This document shows positions 33,504 to 44,999 of a stretch of 64,000 bases of DNA, in pieces. Origin of the DNA: Heterodera schachtii. Lineage: Eukaryota > Nematoda > Chromadorea > Rhabditida > Heteroderidae. The translations under genes were made by a program, and so were the position numbers. The notes beneath the pieces were generated by a model. The model had not been told where the DNA came from. It made no database searches and saw only the letters and a program-made list of their open reading frames with translations. Location of the stretch: the NCBI GenBank assembly GCA_023374025.1, contig SIJG01000074.1, forward strand, positions 197,253 through 261,252, written 5' to 3'. How positions within the stretch are numbered: the first letter of the stretch is position 1; every line of letters starts with the position of its first letter.

Positions 33504-36400
33504 TCACCACAACAGCCCCCGTTTTGGCTTGTTGATGTCTTGTCGAATAGAAGCGACTTCATTTTTGATGGACTCAACTTTCTCGTTCATTTTCCCATTC
33601 CTCTCCGTCATGCTCTCGTTGAGCTCAGCCTTCACAAGATCAAGTCTCAAACCCAGTTCTGTCTTCATGCCGTTCATGTCTCCTCTCAGAACGTTCATGT
33701 CTCCTTTCAGTTCCATTCTCATTGCGTCTATGTCTCCTTTAAGTTCCATTCTCATGCCGTCTATTTTTAGCAACACAGCATCAATTTTTGAGGTCATTAA
33801 AAGATGAACCATCATCCAAATATAAGCAGCAATAGACAACAACCCTCCAATAGATACGAGAATTTTCCAATACCAATCTGACGACGCGCTGGTAACTTCG
33901 CCGGAGCAAACAGCACAGACAACGAGTTGCAAAACGACCAGCAAAAGCTAAAACAATTAAGTGTTTATTTACAGAGCAGGTCGTTTCCCGCGCTTTGTCC
34001 CCCCGGGTATAACTGTTTTTTTCGAAATTCATGAACCACTTTTTTTTTAATTTTTAGACTGATGAAAATTTTCGTGTTTCCTTGAAATTTTCTTATCAAA
34101 AGCGGAACAATGGATTTTTGACTTCTAAAGTAACATGACCCCACAAATATCCGGAAAAGTCATATTTATGTGTCTATTAAAAGGCAACTTGTGAAGCGAA
34201 ACAATTACCAGAATCCATTTCCAATTTGCCGAAACGGATTTGAATGCCGAAAAAAAAGCGCCATGACCGCCGTTTGTCGAGACAATTGGGTTTTCCGCGG
34301 GGCACAGTGGTTGGTGACCAGAAAAGGAGGACGGAATGGTAACAGTGTACTCATATTTGCCAGTCTTTTGATTCTGTAAAAATTTTAAAATTAAAATTCG
34401 GAGCGAAATTTTTTTTCTCTCCCAACCCTTTCTAAATGGCTTAAGCCAACAAATTACCCAATTCATCGCGTCATACAACGCCTGTTTGTCCGTCTCACAA
34501 TCAGTGGCAAATTCAAAGTAACCAAAAACTGTGCGATTTTCGTGAAGAAATGAATTGGGGTCGGTGAAAACATGCTGAACTCCACTGGCAATGGCTTAAG
34601 GTCGAAACAAAAATTGCATCTTCAGTTGATTTTAAATAATTACTATTAATTTGATCAAATAATTCCCCTCGGCCTTTCTCAAGCCAATCTTCGTATTTTT
34701 CCGATTTAGTGGTAAAGTTGAAGTAAATGCGATTGGCAGGAAGAGACTGACAATTCAAAAACAAAAGCGGCTGCTGTTCGGCACCTAAAATAGGAATGAA
34801 ATGAGTTCAATTACCTTAATTAAACAAAAATTATTGATGGCATTTTTTTGGTTTTTGTCTTTACGTCGTTTTGCCAAAAATTAAAGGACAACAAAAAAAA
34901 CATTAATTCCCGATGGATTTTCAAATTTCGGTGGAGTTTTTCATTGGCTTAGTCATAATTTAATTGAAAAAATAAAACAAATCCACTTCAATTATAAGGT
35001 ATTGACAACTTTTTGTATTTAGTAGTCATTTTAAGCAAATGGGTGACGATTATTCAAATCACAAATCGCCCAATATCCAAATTCAAAAGCCAAATACTAA
35101 AATGATTTACCTTCCCCATGTTCCTTCCCGGTAACGTGGTTCTCAATTTTTGGCCCGCGGTTCTCCTCGTGAATGATTGGCCCATTTTTTCCGTTATTTT
35201 CCGGCCCCATTCCATTTTCAAGATTGGAATCGACAACGGCAGAATGTTTTTGAGCCAAAGTTTCACTATTGGCAGAAGGAAAGTGACAATTCGGTGACAA
35301 AACCGGCCGCTGTTCGGCACCTAAAATTGGAATGAAATGAGTTCAAATTACCTTAATTAAACAACAATTAGTGATGGCACTTTTTGGTTTTTTTGTTTAC
35401 GTCATTGTTTTGCCAAGTTTTAAAGGATAACAAAATCCACAAACATTGTCTTATTGGATGGACATCTCTTTATATTTAGTAACCGTTTTATGCTAAGAAT
35501 AGTGATTTCTCAAACCAAACAATAAATGCTTGGTCTGCAAAAGAAGTTTCAAAAATGGCCATTTGCGGACCTGGCTTACGACAATTTTTTTCGTTTATTT
35601 TTCTAGACTTCGTTAATTAAATAAGTTATGGGACATGGGATAAACCCAATTTTTTGGTTTATCCGGTGACAAATTAATTTCTTTGTGTGCGGATGCACCT
35701 ATCCAATAGTGGAATGAGTTACCCAATGCCTCTTTGTTCCCGTGTTCCTCTTTTTTTGAGTCGTCGTCATCCTCCACAGAAATGATTAGCGCCGTTTTTT
35801 CGTCACAGTTTGGCACCTTTTCTTGTACAACGGCATCTAGAACAAATGAAATACGCCGTTCAAATTGCTTGCATTAAAGACATTTAGTTTCCTTAATTAA
35901 AAATGGATTTCCAGTTTCGGTGGGTTTTTCATAAGCTTAGTCATATTTTAAGTACGAAAAAACAAATCACTTCAATTATGGGGTATTGACAACTTTTTTG
36001 TTTATTAGCCATTTTAAGCAAATGGGGCGATTATCCGAATCACAAATGATTTACCTTCTCCATGTTCCTTCCCGGTAACATGATTCTCATTGTGTGTGCC
36101 GCCGTTCTCCTTGCGAATGAATGGCCCATTTTTTTCGTCAATTTTCGACACCATTCCATTTTCAACATTGGAATCGACAACGGCCAAATGTTTTTGAGCG
36201 GACATTTTATTTGCTGTCGTTTCAATGTGCTGCGCAGACACTGGCGAAGGAATGGCCAAAGAATCAATCATCCTTTCTCCGGCCATGTTTGACTCATTTG
36301 CGACATTGGCCCTGGCGTCGGGATTTGTCTGATTGGGAATCGCTGTTTTGTCGGTTGGAGATGTGCCGGCACTTTTGAGCCTCGTCGGTACTTGTCCCAT
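33504..36400 (-). CDS. Unrecognised membrane protein with duplicated exons and C-terminal coiled coil
   Basis: Exons: 36055-36400 (start MGQVPTRLKSAGTSP; an ATG at 36430 is also in frame), 35723-35836, 35111-35320, 34644-34784, 34458-34594, 34209-34373, 33504-33947. All phases agree. The N-terminal half is Asn/Lys/Glu-rich and polar. The central part reads YFNFTTKSEKYEDWLEKG, SGVQHVFTDPNSFLHENRT, VFGYFEFATDCETDKQAL and GKYEYTVTIPSSFSGHQPL. The last exon has one or two hydrophobic spans (LLLVVLQLVVCAVCSG, then WKILVSIGGLLSIAAYIWMM) followed by heptad-like MRMELKGDIDAMRMELKGD repeats. Exons 2-4 are all class 1-1. The exon at 35111 joins the start of the 34644 exon to the end of the first exon. 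Function unknown. Confidence 0.6.
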
Positions 36401-37303
36401 TGTTTGTATGTAACAAAAGTTTAAAAACAAAATTTATTTATTTAGTTTAATTCAAATGACGATCATAAGCCCCAAAGAATGCGAAAAAGTAATTAGGTAG
36501 TGGTAATGAGCGATAATGAAAGGTCCTTTTTTGTCTGAAAATAATTATTGAAAATTTTGGCATAATGTGATTTTAAATTTTCTATCAGACGGAGTGGAGC
36601 GTGTAAATTGAGTCCCGCCACTGCGCCCCAGGCAAGTTTAAGAAATTATTAACTTTTTCTTTTTTATAATTTGACCAATTTATTTGCTATAGCATTCTAG
36701 TTTTAACAAAATTTTAACAAAATCTTTTTCTTTCAAAATCACAAGATTTTTCTGGACTAGTGGTGGTCCTGAAACGCACGAAAAACATGTTTTTAGCTTA
36801 GTTTGAAGCTTCTAGGAATGAGTTCTATATCCATATTTTCTCATATTTCGCGATGGCATTTTTATCCATATTTTGGTATTTTTCCAAAAAACCTCTATTA
36901 GAACGGCCCCATCAGCTAAATTGGCCTTTTTGGCCCCCTAAAAACCAAAAATTTTCCAAAAAATAATTATTTAGCAAAATTTTCACAAAAATATTGAAAA
37001 TTTTAAATTTTTCAAAAAATGGTTAGGTAATTTATGTCAACATAAGCAAAAAATCGGATTGCTTTTTCGTTAAAATGAGGAAATTATAGCTTTATCGTAT
37101 CACATATCAACAATTTGACAAATATTGCCTAACTTGAAACGAAAGGCGCCAATTCAAATTTCCTGGATACCAACTGATCAAATCTAATCAAAAACACCGA
37201 ACATACTGATAATTCATGTATTTAATCAGAAATATTAAAATGAACAATAAATTAACAAAACCGGGTAAAAATAATCATTCTTAACAATTGTTGTATCAAA
37301 GTA
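36401..37303. other. Spacer, nothing recognised
   Basis: AT-rich. A few lines of 'aattttc' repeats and one GC-richer stretch near 36595-36640. No exon, RNA or element boundaries seen. Confidence 0.5.
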
Positions 37304-39752
37304 AACTGATTTGTCTGTCGATAATAGAATTAAGTAATGTCTGATGTTCTCCGATCTTCTGCAGCAGTTCGTCGCCTTTGTAACGCATGAAACGCTTGGA
37401 CTGAAGCAAAAAATAGGTTTTTTTTAAACTGGTAAATGGACTGTTGCCCAACCTGTTTGTTCAAAATATGGTGCAAATGTTCGATGCCCTGTTCACTGAT
37501 CCATGCGAACCATCCCCAACGCTTGGAAAAGTCTGGACCATGGGCGAGCAGCCAGTGCAATTTGGGGGTGAATCCGGCGGCATTGTTTGTGTGGTCTCCC
37601 AAAGTTTCTTGAAAAAGGGAAAATGAGAAAAACAGAAAAGGGTATTTTTTGCCTTAAAATAGCCATAAATGCCGAGACATTTGTTTGAGAAATTTTCGAT
37701 TTGTTCTGGTGTCATCAGGTCCGCACGTCCAAAAATGTGGAGCTCTCGAATTTCGTCAAGGAGGTCAGCAATATCGCTCGAGAACGGCGTTCCAATCGAT
37801 CTGATTTCAGTTGAGGCGAGAATTAGGTGCTTCATTTGGTCACCTGAAATCAATTTGAAAAAAGGAGAGAGGGGAATGTCAGAACCAGTATATTCTTGCG
37901 TCTTGGCATGAGCAAGGCTTTCTGACTTCCACACGAAATTAAGTCCCGAGTTGTGTGCTTGCCCGTGTCTGCTGTTCGATGACTGAAAATTGTGGCGCCA
38001 GAAAAATCGATTTTTCAGTCCTTGGTCCGATGATGCTGTTGCCCAAAGCTTTGTATGGAATTCGGCACAACGCACAAGGGAAGACGGAGGCTGCGCCCAT
38101 GTGCCCCATTCAAGCGCAGATGAATGCCATGTCGCCGGTCAAAAACCTTAAGAAAAAATGTGCAAAAGAATGAAAAAAATTTTAAGACCATTCAATTGTC
38201 AAATTTCGGCCAAATGGCAAATTGGCGATTTGCTCGAGCTGTTCCAGAACTGGACCTAGTCGTGTCTCCATTTCATGTCTTGTTTCAGGACCATCCCAAA
38301 ACGCAAGCAAAGTCAAATTTTTGGGCGATTGACGTTGGAGAGCAAATTGCCAATTTGGAGGGCAATTTAACTGTTCCGCATCCTCGATCTCCAACATTTT
38401 CACAAACAATTTTTGGTCAAATTCTTTCATTCGTCCTTAAATTTTTAATCTGCCCGATTTTCTTTTCATCGCTGTGGAACACTTGTTTGGGGGGGGGCTG
38501 AAGTCAAAAATTCGGTTTTTAAGGGTGTATTTTTTTTAAAGTCGATTTTTAGGGGTGTATTTTTGGTTTTTTGAAATCCCGAATTATGGGGTGTATTTTA
38601 CAAAATTTTTCGCCGTTTTTCGCTAAAAAATTACTATTTTTTGCCATTTTAGTCCCCTTTTTTCGAAAATATGGTAAAATGGACGTCCGGCGGTGCCGGT
38701 AGGCGCCGCCGGGAAAATTTTTGAGTATTTTAATGCAATTTTGTTAAGAAAATTGCTTAAAATTTCAAAAAAATTTACCGATTTTTTTTACTTTTTGGGT
38801 TTCGGGGGGGGGGGGGGGCTTTAGCCCCCTCAGCCTCCCCCCTGCCTACGCCCTTGATGTCCAGGATTGGACTGATCCGCTCTTGTTTACTTTTTCGTCC
38901 TTTTTGGGTCCATTTTCCGGGTGGTTTTTTGGGCGAGGTGAAATTGGCCTGATGACGGGCCTGACTCACAACATTGTCGATTTCGGGCATTGGAGTGTTT
39001 AAAATAATGTAAATATTATTAAAATAACAAAAACTGAAACAGTTGACCTGGTCGGAATAGATGGCTAAGGTTTCGAGCTATTTTCTTTGCACGTTGTCCG
39101 GCTCTGCCTTGACAAGTCGTCCAATGAACTGACTCTTTTGCGCTTGTATCGGTGGTGCTCCGTCTGTCGCTTTTTTAGCTGCTTCATCTCTTATGTTTTC
39201 TTCTGCAGCTGGCGTTCCAGCGTCCCAATTCGGCGTTTCGCCTTGTTCAGCTCCGCGCACAGCCTTTGAATTGACCCTTGCTCTGAAATGAAATTTTGGG
39301 TGACAAATTGATTAGAAATTCTGATCACTGGTTTTACATGTTTCTGTCTGAGTGGCACCATCGATGGTTTCCAACACCGTTTGGGTTGACTGGACTGCTG
39401 CTCGAAAATCGGTGCTGGTTTCTTTGTGGACAGTCGTAGGCCGCACGCGGGAATGGCGCCTGATCGGCGTTGTTGAAACTGGCCTTGGATTTATCGGTGG
39501 CCTTAAAAAGTAAAATAATCTTAAAAATTGTGATTTTTGCACTTACTGTGCTCAGCATTCGATGTCGGTGGCATTGTCTCGGTCGATGTTCCCTCTCTAG
39601 TTGTTGATGGAGCTTCGGTGGTGTGCTGTGGCCCTGTAAAATTTTAGTTTTAATTAAATGAAATTTTTGTCCAAATTCTTTACTTTTTGGTGTTGAACCG
39701 CCTTTTCTTCCACTTTCTCTGCGCCATTCTTTCCGCATTTGCTTTGCTTCAT
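37304..39752 (-). pseudogene. Decayed transposon gene related to the one at 40585-43140
   Basis: Recognisable pieces in order: basic start (QMRKEWRRESGRKGGSTP, near 39750), Ser/Thr-rich 39565-39640 and 39345-39505 (PPINPRPVSTTPIRRHSRVR), coiled coil near 39195-39285 (IQRLCAELNKAKRRIGTLER), middle 38182-38430 (NLTLLAFWDGPETRHEMETR), GD-motif block FLTGDMAFICA near 38130-38150, and C-terminus 37444-37600 (PKLHWLLAHGPDF, WISEQGIEHLHHILNKQ) plus last exon 37304-37400. Signs of decay: in-frame TAA after the coiled coil, in-frame TGA right after FICA, a frameshift before SGLNFVWKSES, and repeat DNA at about 38490-38860 where the GDHG motif should be. Not all damage is certain, because exon borders are inferred. 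Confidence 0.6.
38490..38862. repeat. Repeat DNA interrupting the decayed transposon gene
   Basis: Runs from a G-rich block (GGGGGGGGGCTGAAGTC at about 38489) to a second G/C-rich end (GGCTTTAGCCCCCTCAGCC at about 38818, then CCTACGCCCTT). 'aggggtgtatttt' recurs several times near 38520-38600. Ends are not cleanly defined and no duplication was found. Confidence 0.4.
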
Positions 39753-40054
39753 TTCAGAATTACTCAAGTTCTTGAATTTTTAGTTTTTCAACGTGTAAGT
39801 ACCTTTATGCTTTAAAAGTGGGAAAATTCGTCGATTTTTGCCCTTGGAAAAATTTTTTCCTGTTGGTGTTTTTTCTCAAAATTTTGCACAGTCCCATATT
39901 TTAACCACATCTATAGAATGATGCTTTATTTTTAATCAAAATGCTTTTTAACTCGAGATCGGCTCTCCCGTTTTTACAAGGGAAATTCTCGACAATTTTT
40001 TAAAATAGCGGGGTTTTTGGCGTTTTGTCCTTTTGATGTATGTCCACTATGCGG

Positions 40055-40175
40055 GCCAGGACGTTTTCGTACCGCCGTTTTCGTACCGCCATTTTCGTAC
40101 CGCCGTTTTCGTACCGCCGTTTTCGTACCGGAGACGTTTTCGTACCGCCGTTTTCGTACCGGAGACGTTTTCGTA
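40055..40175. repeat. GTTTTCGTACCGCC tandem array
   Basis: Roughly eight copies of a 14-base unit GTTTTCGTACCGCC, some with GGAGAC in place of the last bases, between the two head-to-head transposon genes. The same motif forms the ends of the elements at 1888 and 21359 and recurs inverted at 43735-43845. Confidence 0.8.
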
Positions 40176-40289
40176 CGAGTGGATATGCAAAAAATATATA
40201 TAAATAAATAAAATATTGCATTTAAACCATATTACTAATGCTTTTTAATTTTTAACCAAATCAGGTTTTTTAATTACTACACACACCGT

Positions 40290-40500
40290 CCGAAAAAACG
40301 AGATGTGTACCAATAAATAGAGAATGCCAGAGAAAAACATTATCTTTTTTTCTCTAATTTTTTGTCTCCTTTTGGCGTACTATCTAATATTTTCATTATT
40401 CGGAAAAACAACATTTACTTCGTGATGTTTAACTTTTTTTCGGCATGTTAAATCCACACCAAATTTTGCATATCGATAGAGAAAAAAATTTTGCATCGGT
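40290..40500. repeat. AT-rich dispersed repeat
   Basis: Shares 'ggcgtactatct', 'aaaaacaacatttacttcg' and 'ttttgcatat.gatagagaaaaaaa' with 45000-45180, and the inverse of the same blocks with 10450-10640. No coding capacity. Confidence 0.6.
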
Positions 40501-40584
40501 TAATAGGTCGGGTCAATATTAAAATGGGTCAAATAGGAAAGTTTTTTCTGTTGAAATGATAAAAAAAATAATTATTTAAGTATT

Positions 40585-43140
40585 ATGGCAAAAAGAAAAT
40601 TAATTAGTAAGCTAATCGGCCGAGAATCAGCAAAAAAGCGCTGGGACAGAAGAGAGGAGCGACAAGCGCAAACGGCAAGGCGATACAAGCTCGCCTGGCC
40701 AAGAAAAGTGAGTTTTTTCACCAATTTTTAATTTAAAAATAATTTATTTAAATTTCAGACACTCCACAGCCGAATCCCGATGCCGAAACGCCACAGCAGG
40801 ACGAAGCAGGGCCGTCAACATCTGCTGCATCGGCCGGAGAAGCGATGGAGCCGCCACCACCAACTCCAGGGACAGTGCCAACGCCGGACATGGACGAGGA
40901 AATTTTTGAATTTGATGATTTGCCGCCGTCAACATCCGCCACACCAATCGGCGATTTGGTGCCGCTTTCGACAACACCAACTGCGCCAATGGACACCGGA
41001 GAGACGACCCCGCCACCGCTGGCCATTGACGAGCGATCAGAGCGCATCGAACAACTGGAGAAGCAGCTCAAGGACCGAGATGACACCATCAAATTTCTGC
41101 GCGAGCAGGTGCGAAACCGAGAAGCGCTGATCACTGATCTGCGCCGCCAGCTGGACCAACAAATGGCACCACCGATGGGACCACCAACGAGCAGCAAAAG
41201 TGAGTGAAATTCATTTTCATAAAATTGATCATTTTTCAATTTTAGCGCCACCAAACAGAGGAAGACCGAAGAAAAGGCTGGAAGAACTGCAGCGCAGCGC
41301 CAGGCGCGACATCGTCGACCAAATTGTGGGCGTCATCGATCGTGATCGCTCGCGTTCCGCGAGCCGCGCATCGCTGGACCGCATCCATCGGGATATCCGC
41401 CACAAATTCGCGCACTACACACCAAAGAAGGGCCAGGAGCGGAAGAAGGGGATGGACGCCGAGGACGGGCTTTTGCTGCTCGCCCAACTTGGAACACAGA
41501 AGGCGTACAAGCGGATGAAGGCGACCTTACGGCTAATTGGCCGTAATTTCAACGTTTTGCCGCCGTTGGAAAAGGTGCATTTTTCAGTGGCTTTTTTCGT
41601 TTGATCAATGTTTTTTGGGTCATCGCAATAAAACGAAGAATTTGCGAAGATTTGGAATATGATGAAATTCCAACGCCAATCGGTCCCGGATTTTGTTGTT
41701 CCGACATTGCCCGGGCATTGAAATTCAGGTTGTCCACGGCAAAGGACAACCTGATCCCTGCCCGTGATCTGCCACTGAAGATCAGTGGCGATCACGGCCA
41801 AGGATTCACAAAACTCACAATTTCGCTGGCCCATGCGGTGCGTCCGAATTCGCCTTCCAACAATTTTGTTGCGGCTGTTTTTCCTGGCAAAGATTCTCGG
41901 CAAAATTTGAAGAACCTCTGCGGATCGTTGTGGAAACAAATTGAGAAAATCAAGCAAATAGAGGGGCGCCAAGTGAAATGGTTAAGGTAAATTTTTTGTT
42001 TTTCATTTTGAGAAAATTTTCCAGGTTTCTTGGTGGTGATCTGTGTTTTCTATGGGCGATCATTGGACATTGCGGTTCGGCAATGACAGCATTCCCATCG
42101 CCAGTGTGTGACTGCCGGAAAGAACATCTGATCAGTCGAGGAAAATGCCAGCTTCGCTCTGTACAAGAATTGGAGAGACAGGCCGATCAGTTCCAACAGC
42201 TGACTCAAGGCGGTGACAAAGCAACAGCAGAAGCAAGGGCTCTGACGATGGGCATTGTTTGTGCACCTCTGCTGCCGTCCATCTGTTTTGAGCAGATGCT
42301 GTTGGCCCCATTCCATGTCTTCCAGGGCCTCGGAAATGCGTTGATCAAGGAGTTGGAAGCGGGAGAAAATGCCGAAATCGCCCGACAATTCTTCAGACGA
42401 ATAGGGGCAAGGAGGGAAGCGTTTAGAAAGCGAGACATGACGGGGAACAGCATCCGCAAAATCCTCGTCCATGCCGATCAAATGGAGGCCCTTTTTGAAA
42501 CGGAGTGGGCCAAAACAATTTGCCAAACAATGGCACATTTGGGGAAAATACAAATTTTCACCAAAGTAATTTCTTTTAGCAATTTGTTTCATTTTTTGTG
42601 TAAATATTTTTTTTAATTTAAGGCCCAGCCATTGTCTCCAGGTGATTTGGACGGACTGGAGACGGCTGTTGACCAGTTCAAGGCATTTCTCGATCAACAA
42701 CCAATGGTGCAAACACTTCTTTCAAAAAAGACAAAGGTCCATTTGCTGCTCCACCACTTTGTTCCATTTGCGCGCCAACACGGATTTTTGGGCCTTTTGG
42801 ATGAGCAGGGTGGGACCATATAATTTTTGGGGTGTTCAATTTTAAATGTTGTGATCTTTCAGGTGATGAAGCACTGCATTCTGTGTGGCGGCGACTTGAG
42901 CAGCTTTGGAAGACGATGCCGGACGCTGAACAAATGCGCCAACAGCTGGAACACCATTTCGTCTCCAATTGGTTGCTGGACACCGGCAGACTCGATGAAT
43001 TGAAGCTGGTGAGTTGATGGAAGGGGCTTTAAAATCTTATCCAACTAATTAAGAGGGAGGAGGAACGACGGGAGCAAGCGGAGGAAGAAAAAACAAATGA
43101 AGAAAGTGATCAAGAAGCTGACGTCGATGTCGTTGACTGA
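40585..43140 (+). CDS. Transposon-encoded protein, nematode DDE-like family
   Basis: Exons: 40585-40707 (MAKRKLISKLIGRESAKKRW), 40770-41199, 41246-41574, about 41637-41986, 42025-42565, 42623-42809, 42863-43008, 43054-43140. Domains: basic start, Pro/Thr-rich linker, coiled coil (RIEQLEKQLKDRDDTIKF), helical block (DIVDQIVGVIDRDRSRSAS), then a core with LPLKISGDHGQGFTKLTI and FLGGDLCFLWAIIGHCG, followed by a C-terminal block VHLLLHHFVPFARQHGF...DEQGDEALHSVWRRLEQLW. I recall this arrangement, with acidic GD motifs and the helical end, from transposon proteins of nematodes; I cannot name the superfamily. It ends in an acidic tail. Splices are phase-consistent except 41574 to 41637, which is uncertain. 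It looks intact, so it could be an active element or a host gene derived from one. Confidence 0.65.
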
Positions 43141-43261
43141 TCGAGAATTAATGGTTTTCCATTTTCATTACACATGACAAATAAAAATGTTTAAAAATTT
43201 GTAAACAATTATAAAATCATTTTGGTCACTTTTCCTTTTATTTATTCATTAAAATCATCGA

Positions 43262-43346
43262 AATACAGCAATAGCATGCACTGGGAATCGAACCTGGGAC
43301 CCCCCCTTTGGTGACCTTTTCACAGACCACTTCGCCACACATACAA
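43262..43346 (-). other. tRNA-like sequence (SINE-type promoter)
   Basis: On the minus strand TGTGGCGAAGTGGTCTGTG fits an A box and CAGGTTCGATTCCC a B box at tRNA spacing. The T stem does not pair well and no anticodon arm is convincing. Starts with the same GTGTGGCGAAGT as the copy at 21105. Confidence 0.4.
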
Positions 43347-43392
43347 ATCTTTTTTGGTACAGCAGCTCAGTTTCCGGACGCTGTGTACAAAG

Positions 43393-43602
43393 ATGAACCA
43401 ACAGCAAGTAATTAAAACAAAACGAAATAATGATAAGTTGGTGAATGATGGTGCACTCTATGCGTTCCACAAATTCAGTAACGATGGACTTAACAATATT
43501 GTCACTCAAAATGATCACAATTATGCCAATGCCAGTGTAAATCCCGAAAACATTGACAATTTTCTCGTCGGTATTTCCCGAAACTATGAGATGCGACCCT
43601 AG
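43393..43602 (+). CDS. Short open frame of unknown meaning
   Basis: ATG-led frame of 69 codons reading MNQQQVIKTKRNNDKLVNDG and ending SRNYEMRP. Asn-rich. No family, signal or membrane segment. The opposite strand is also open here with hydrophobic content, so strand and coding status are both uncertain. Confidence 0.15.
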   Translation: MNQQQVIKTKRNNDKLVNDGALYAFHKFSNDGLNNIVTQNDHNYANASVNPENIDNFLVGISRNYEMRP

Positions 43603-43729
43603 TTTGTCCCGGAATTTTGTTATTTTGTTATTTTCTACATTAAATTTTATGAATGGGAAATAAAAAATGACAACATTTTGGTTCATTAGTCCTTAAGTTT
43701 TTCTAATAGAATCTGACGCTTGTACAAGA

Positions 43730-43848
43730 ACTCGTACGAAAATGGCGGTACGAAAACGACCCTGGTGCGAAAACAGATGGTACGAAAACGTCCCGGCACG
43801 AAAACGGCGGTACGAAAACGGCGGTACGAAAACGACCCTGACCGTCCA
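43730..43848. repeat. GGCGGTACGAAAACG array
   Basis: Five or six units of GTACGAAAACGG with variants (GTGCGAAAACAG, GCACGAAAACGG). It is the inverse of the array at 40055-40175 and may be a solo end of the element family seen at 21359. Confidence 0.75.
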
Positions 43849-43876
43849 CTATGGGTACGCCCCACTGTGCCGGAAC

Positions 43877-44977
43877 GGGCCAACTGCGTCTGGCCAACTG
43901 CGTCTGGCCAACTGCGTCTTGGGGCCAACTGCGTCTGAGCCAACTGCGTCTCGCCAACTGCGTCTGGCCAACTGCGTCTTAGTAGTAAAAGGGCCAACTG
44001 CGTCTGGCCAACTGCGTCTTAGTAGTAAAAGGGCCAACTGCGTCTCAGTTGATTTAATTTCAAAATTTTTTAGAAAAATTTTTTAAAAATAAATTTTTTC
44101 AAGCCCTGATATGTAGCTTAAATAACATTAAAATTAAGAAAAAACTGTCTTCTAGTTTATTAGAAACATTAATTCAGTTGTTTGAAAATTTTATTATTTT
44201 TTCAAAAATTCATTAACGATCAAATGATCGGATAAAAGCACTTCAAATCACTAATTTATGGGTGTTTATGGAATCAGGGATTTAAAAAACTTAATTTTGA
44301 ACCCGATTTTGGACATAGCCGCAAATGTCGGGGCCGCAAATGTCGGACCGCAAATGTCGGGACACGGGTTGTAGCGCTTCAAATCCTCAAATTCTATTTC
44401 AAATCACGTTGGCATTAAACATTGAAGAAATAAATGCGGTTCTTGTCGGTTTTATGAGCGTCAGATCACGTTTTACGCGTCCAAAAATAGGTTACGCATT
44501 CTATGGCATTATATGAGTCCTTGCTATTTTGTATGTCCATGTTTAGGCGCCCCAATAACTAAGAGGAAGTGTTTCTTTGCCCTGATTATTTTTAACTAGA
44601 TTTGTTAAACCTAAGGTGTCATGATAATTCGTAAAAAGGCAATTCATACACAGACAACTCGTATAAAAAATTCTATATCAAATTGGGACGCTAAAACAAT
44701 AAAGTAATAAAGGCTAAGCTTACCGTATATGCTCTAATTATAGCCCATGGGGATTATTTTCCAACCTCCTCAGAAAAGGGGCTATAATTAGAGCATATAC
44801 GATAAGTGCTTTTCATTTTGAATTTTTAATATATTTTATGGGTATTAATTGATTTTTTGACTGAGACGCAGTTGGCCCTTTTACTACTAAGACGCAGTTG
44901 GCCAGACGCAGTTGGCCCCAAGACGCAGTTGGCTCAGACGCAGTTGGCCAGACGCAGTTGGCCAGACGCAGTTGACC
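43877..44977. mobile_element. 1.1 kb element with repeated GGCCAACTGCGTCT ends
   Basis: The left end (43877-44045) has about eight copies of GGCCAACTGCGTCT with spacers such as TAGTAGTAAAAG; the right end (44868-44977) has the inverse AGACGCAGTTGGCC with CTTTTACTACTA. The interior (about 800 bases) is AT-rich and non-coding and contains the palindrome at 44719-44806. No target duplication could be fixed. Multiple subterminal motifs suggest transposase-binding sites; the element is non-autonomous. Confidence 0.75.
44719..44806. mobile_element. 88-bp palindromic MITE
   Basis: CTTACCGTATATGCTCTAAT at the left is mirrored by ATTAGAGCATATACGATAAG at the right, with GGCTATAATTAG also paired inside. 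It lies within the element at 43877-44977. Ends resemble the TACCGTATTTCTT ends of 4166-4749. Confidence 0.7.
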
Positions 44978-44999
44978 CCTACCGCCACTGTGCAGAGAA

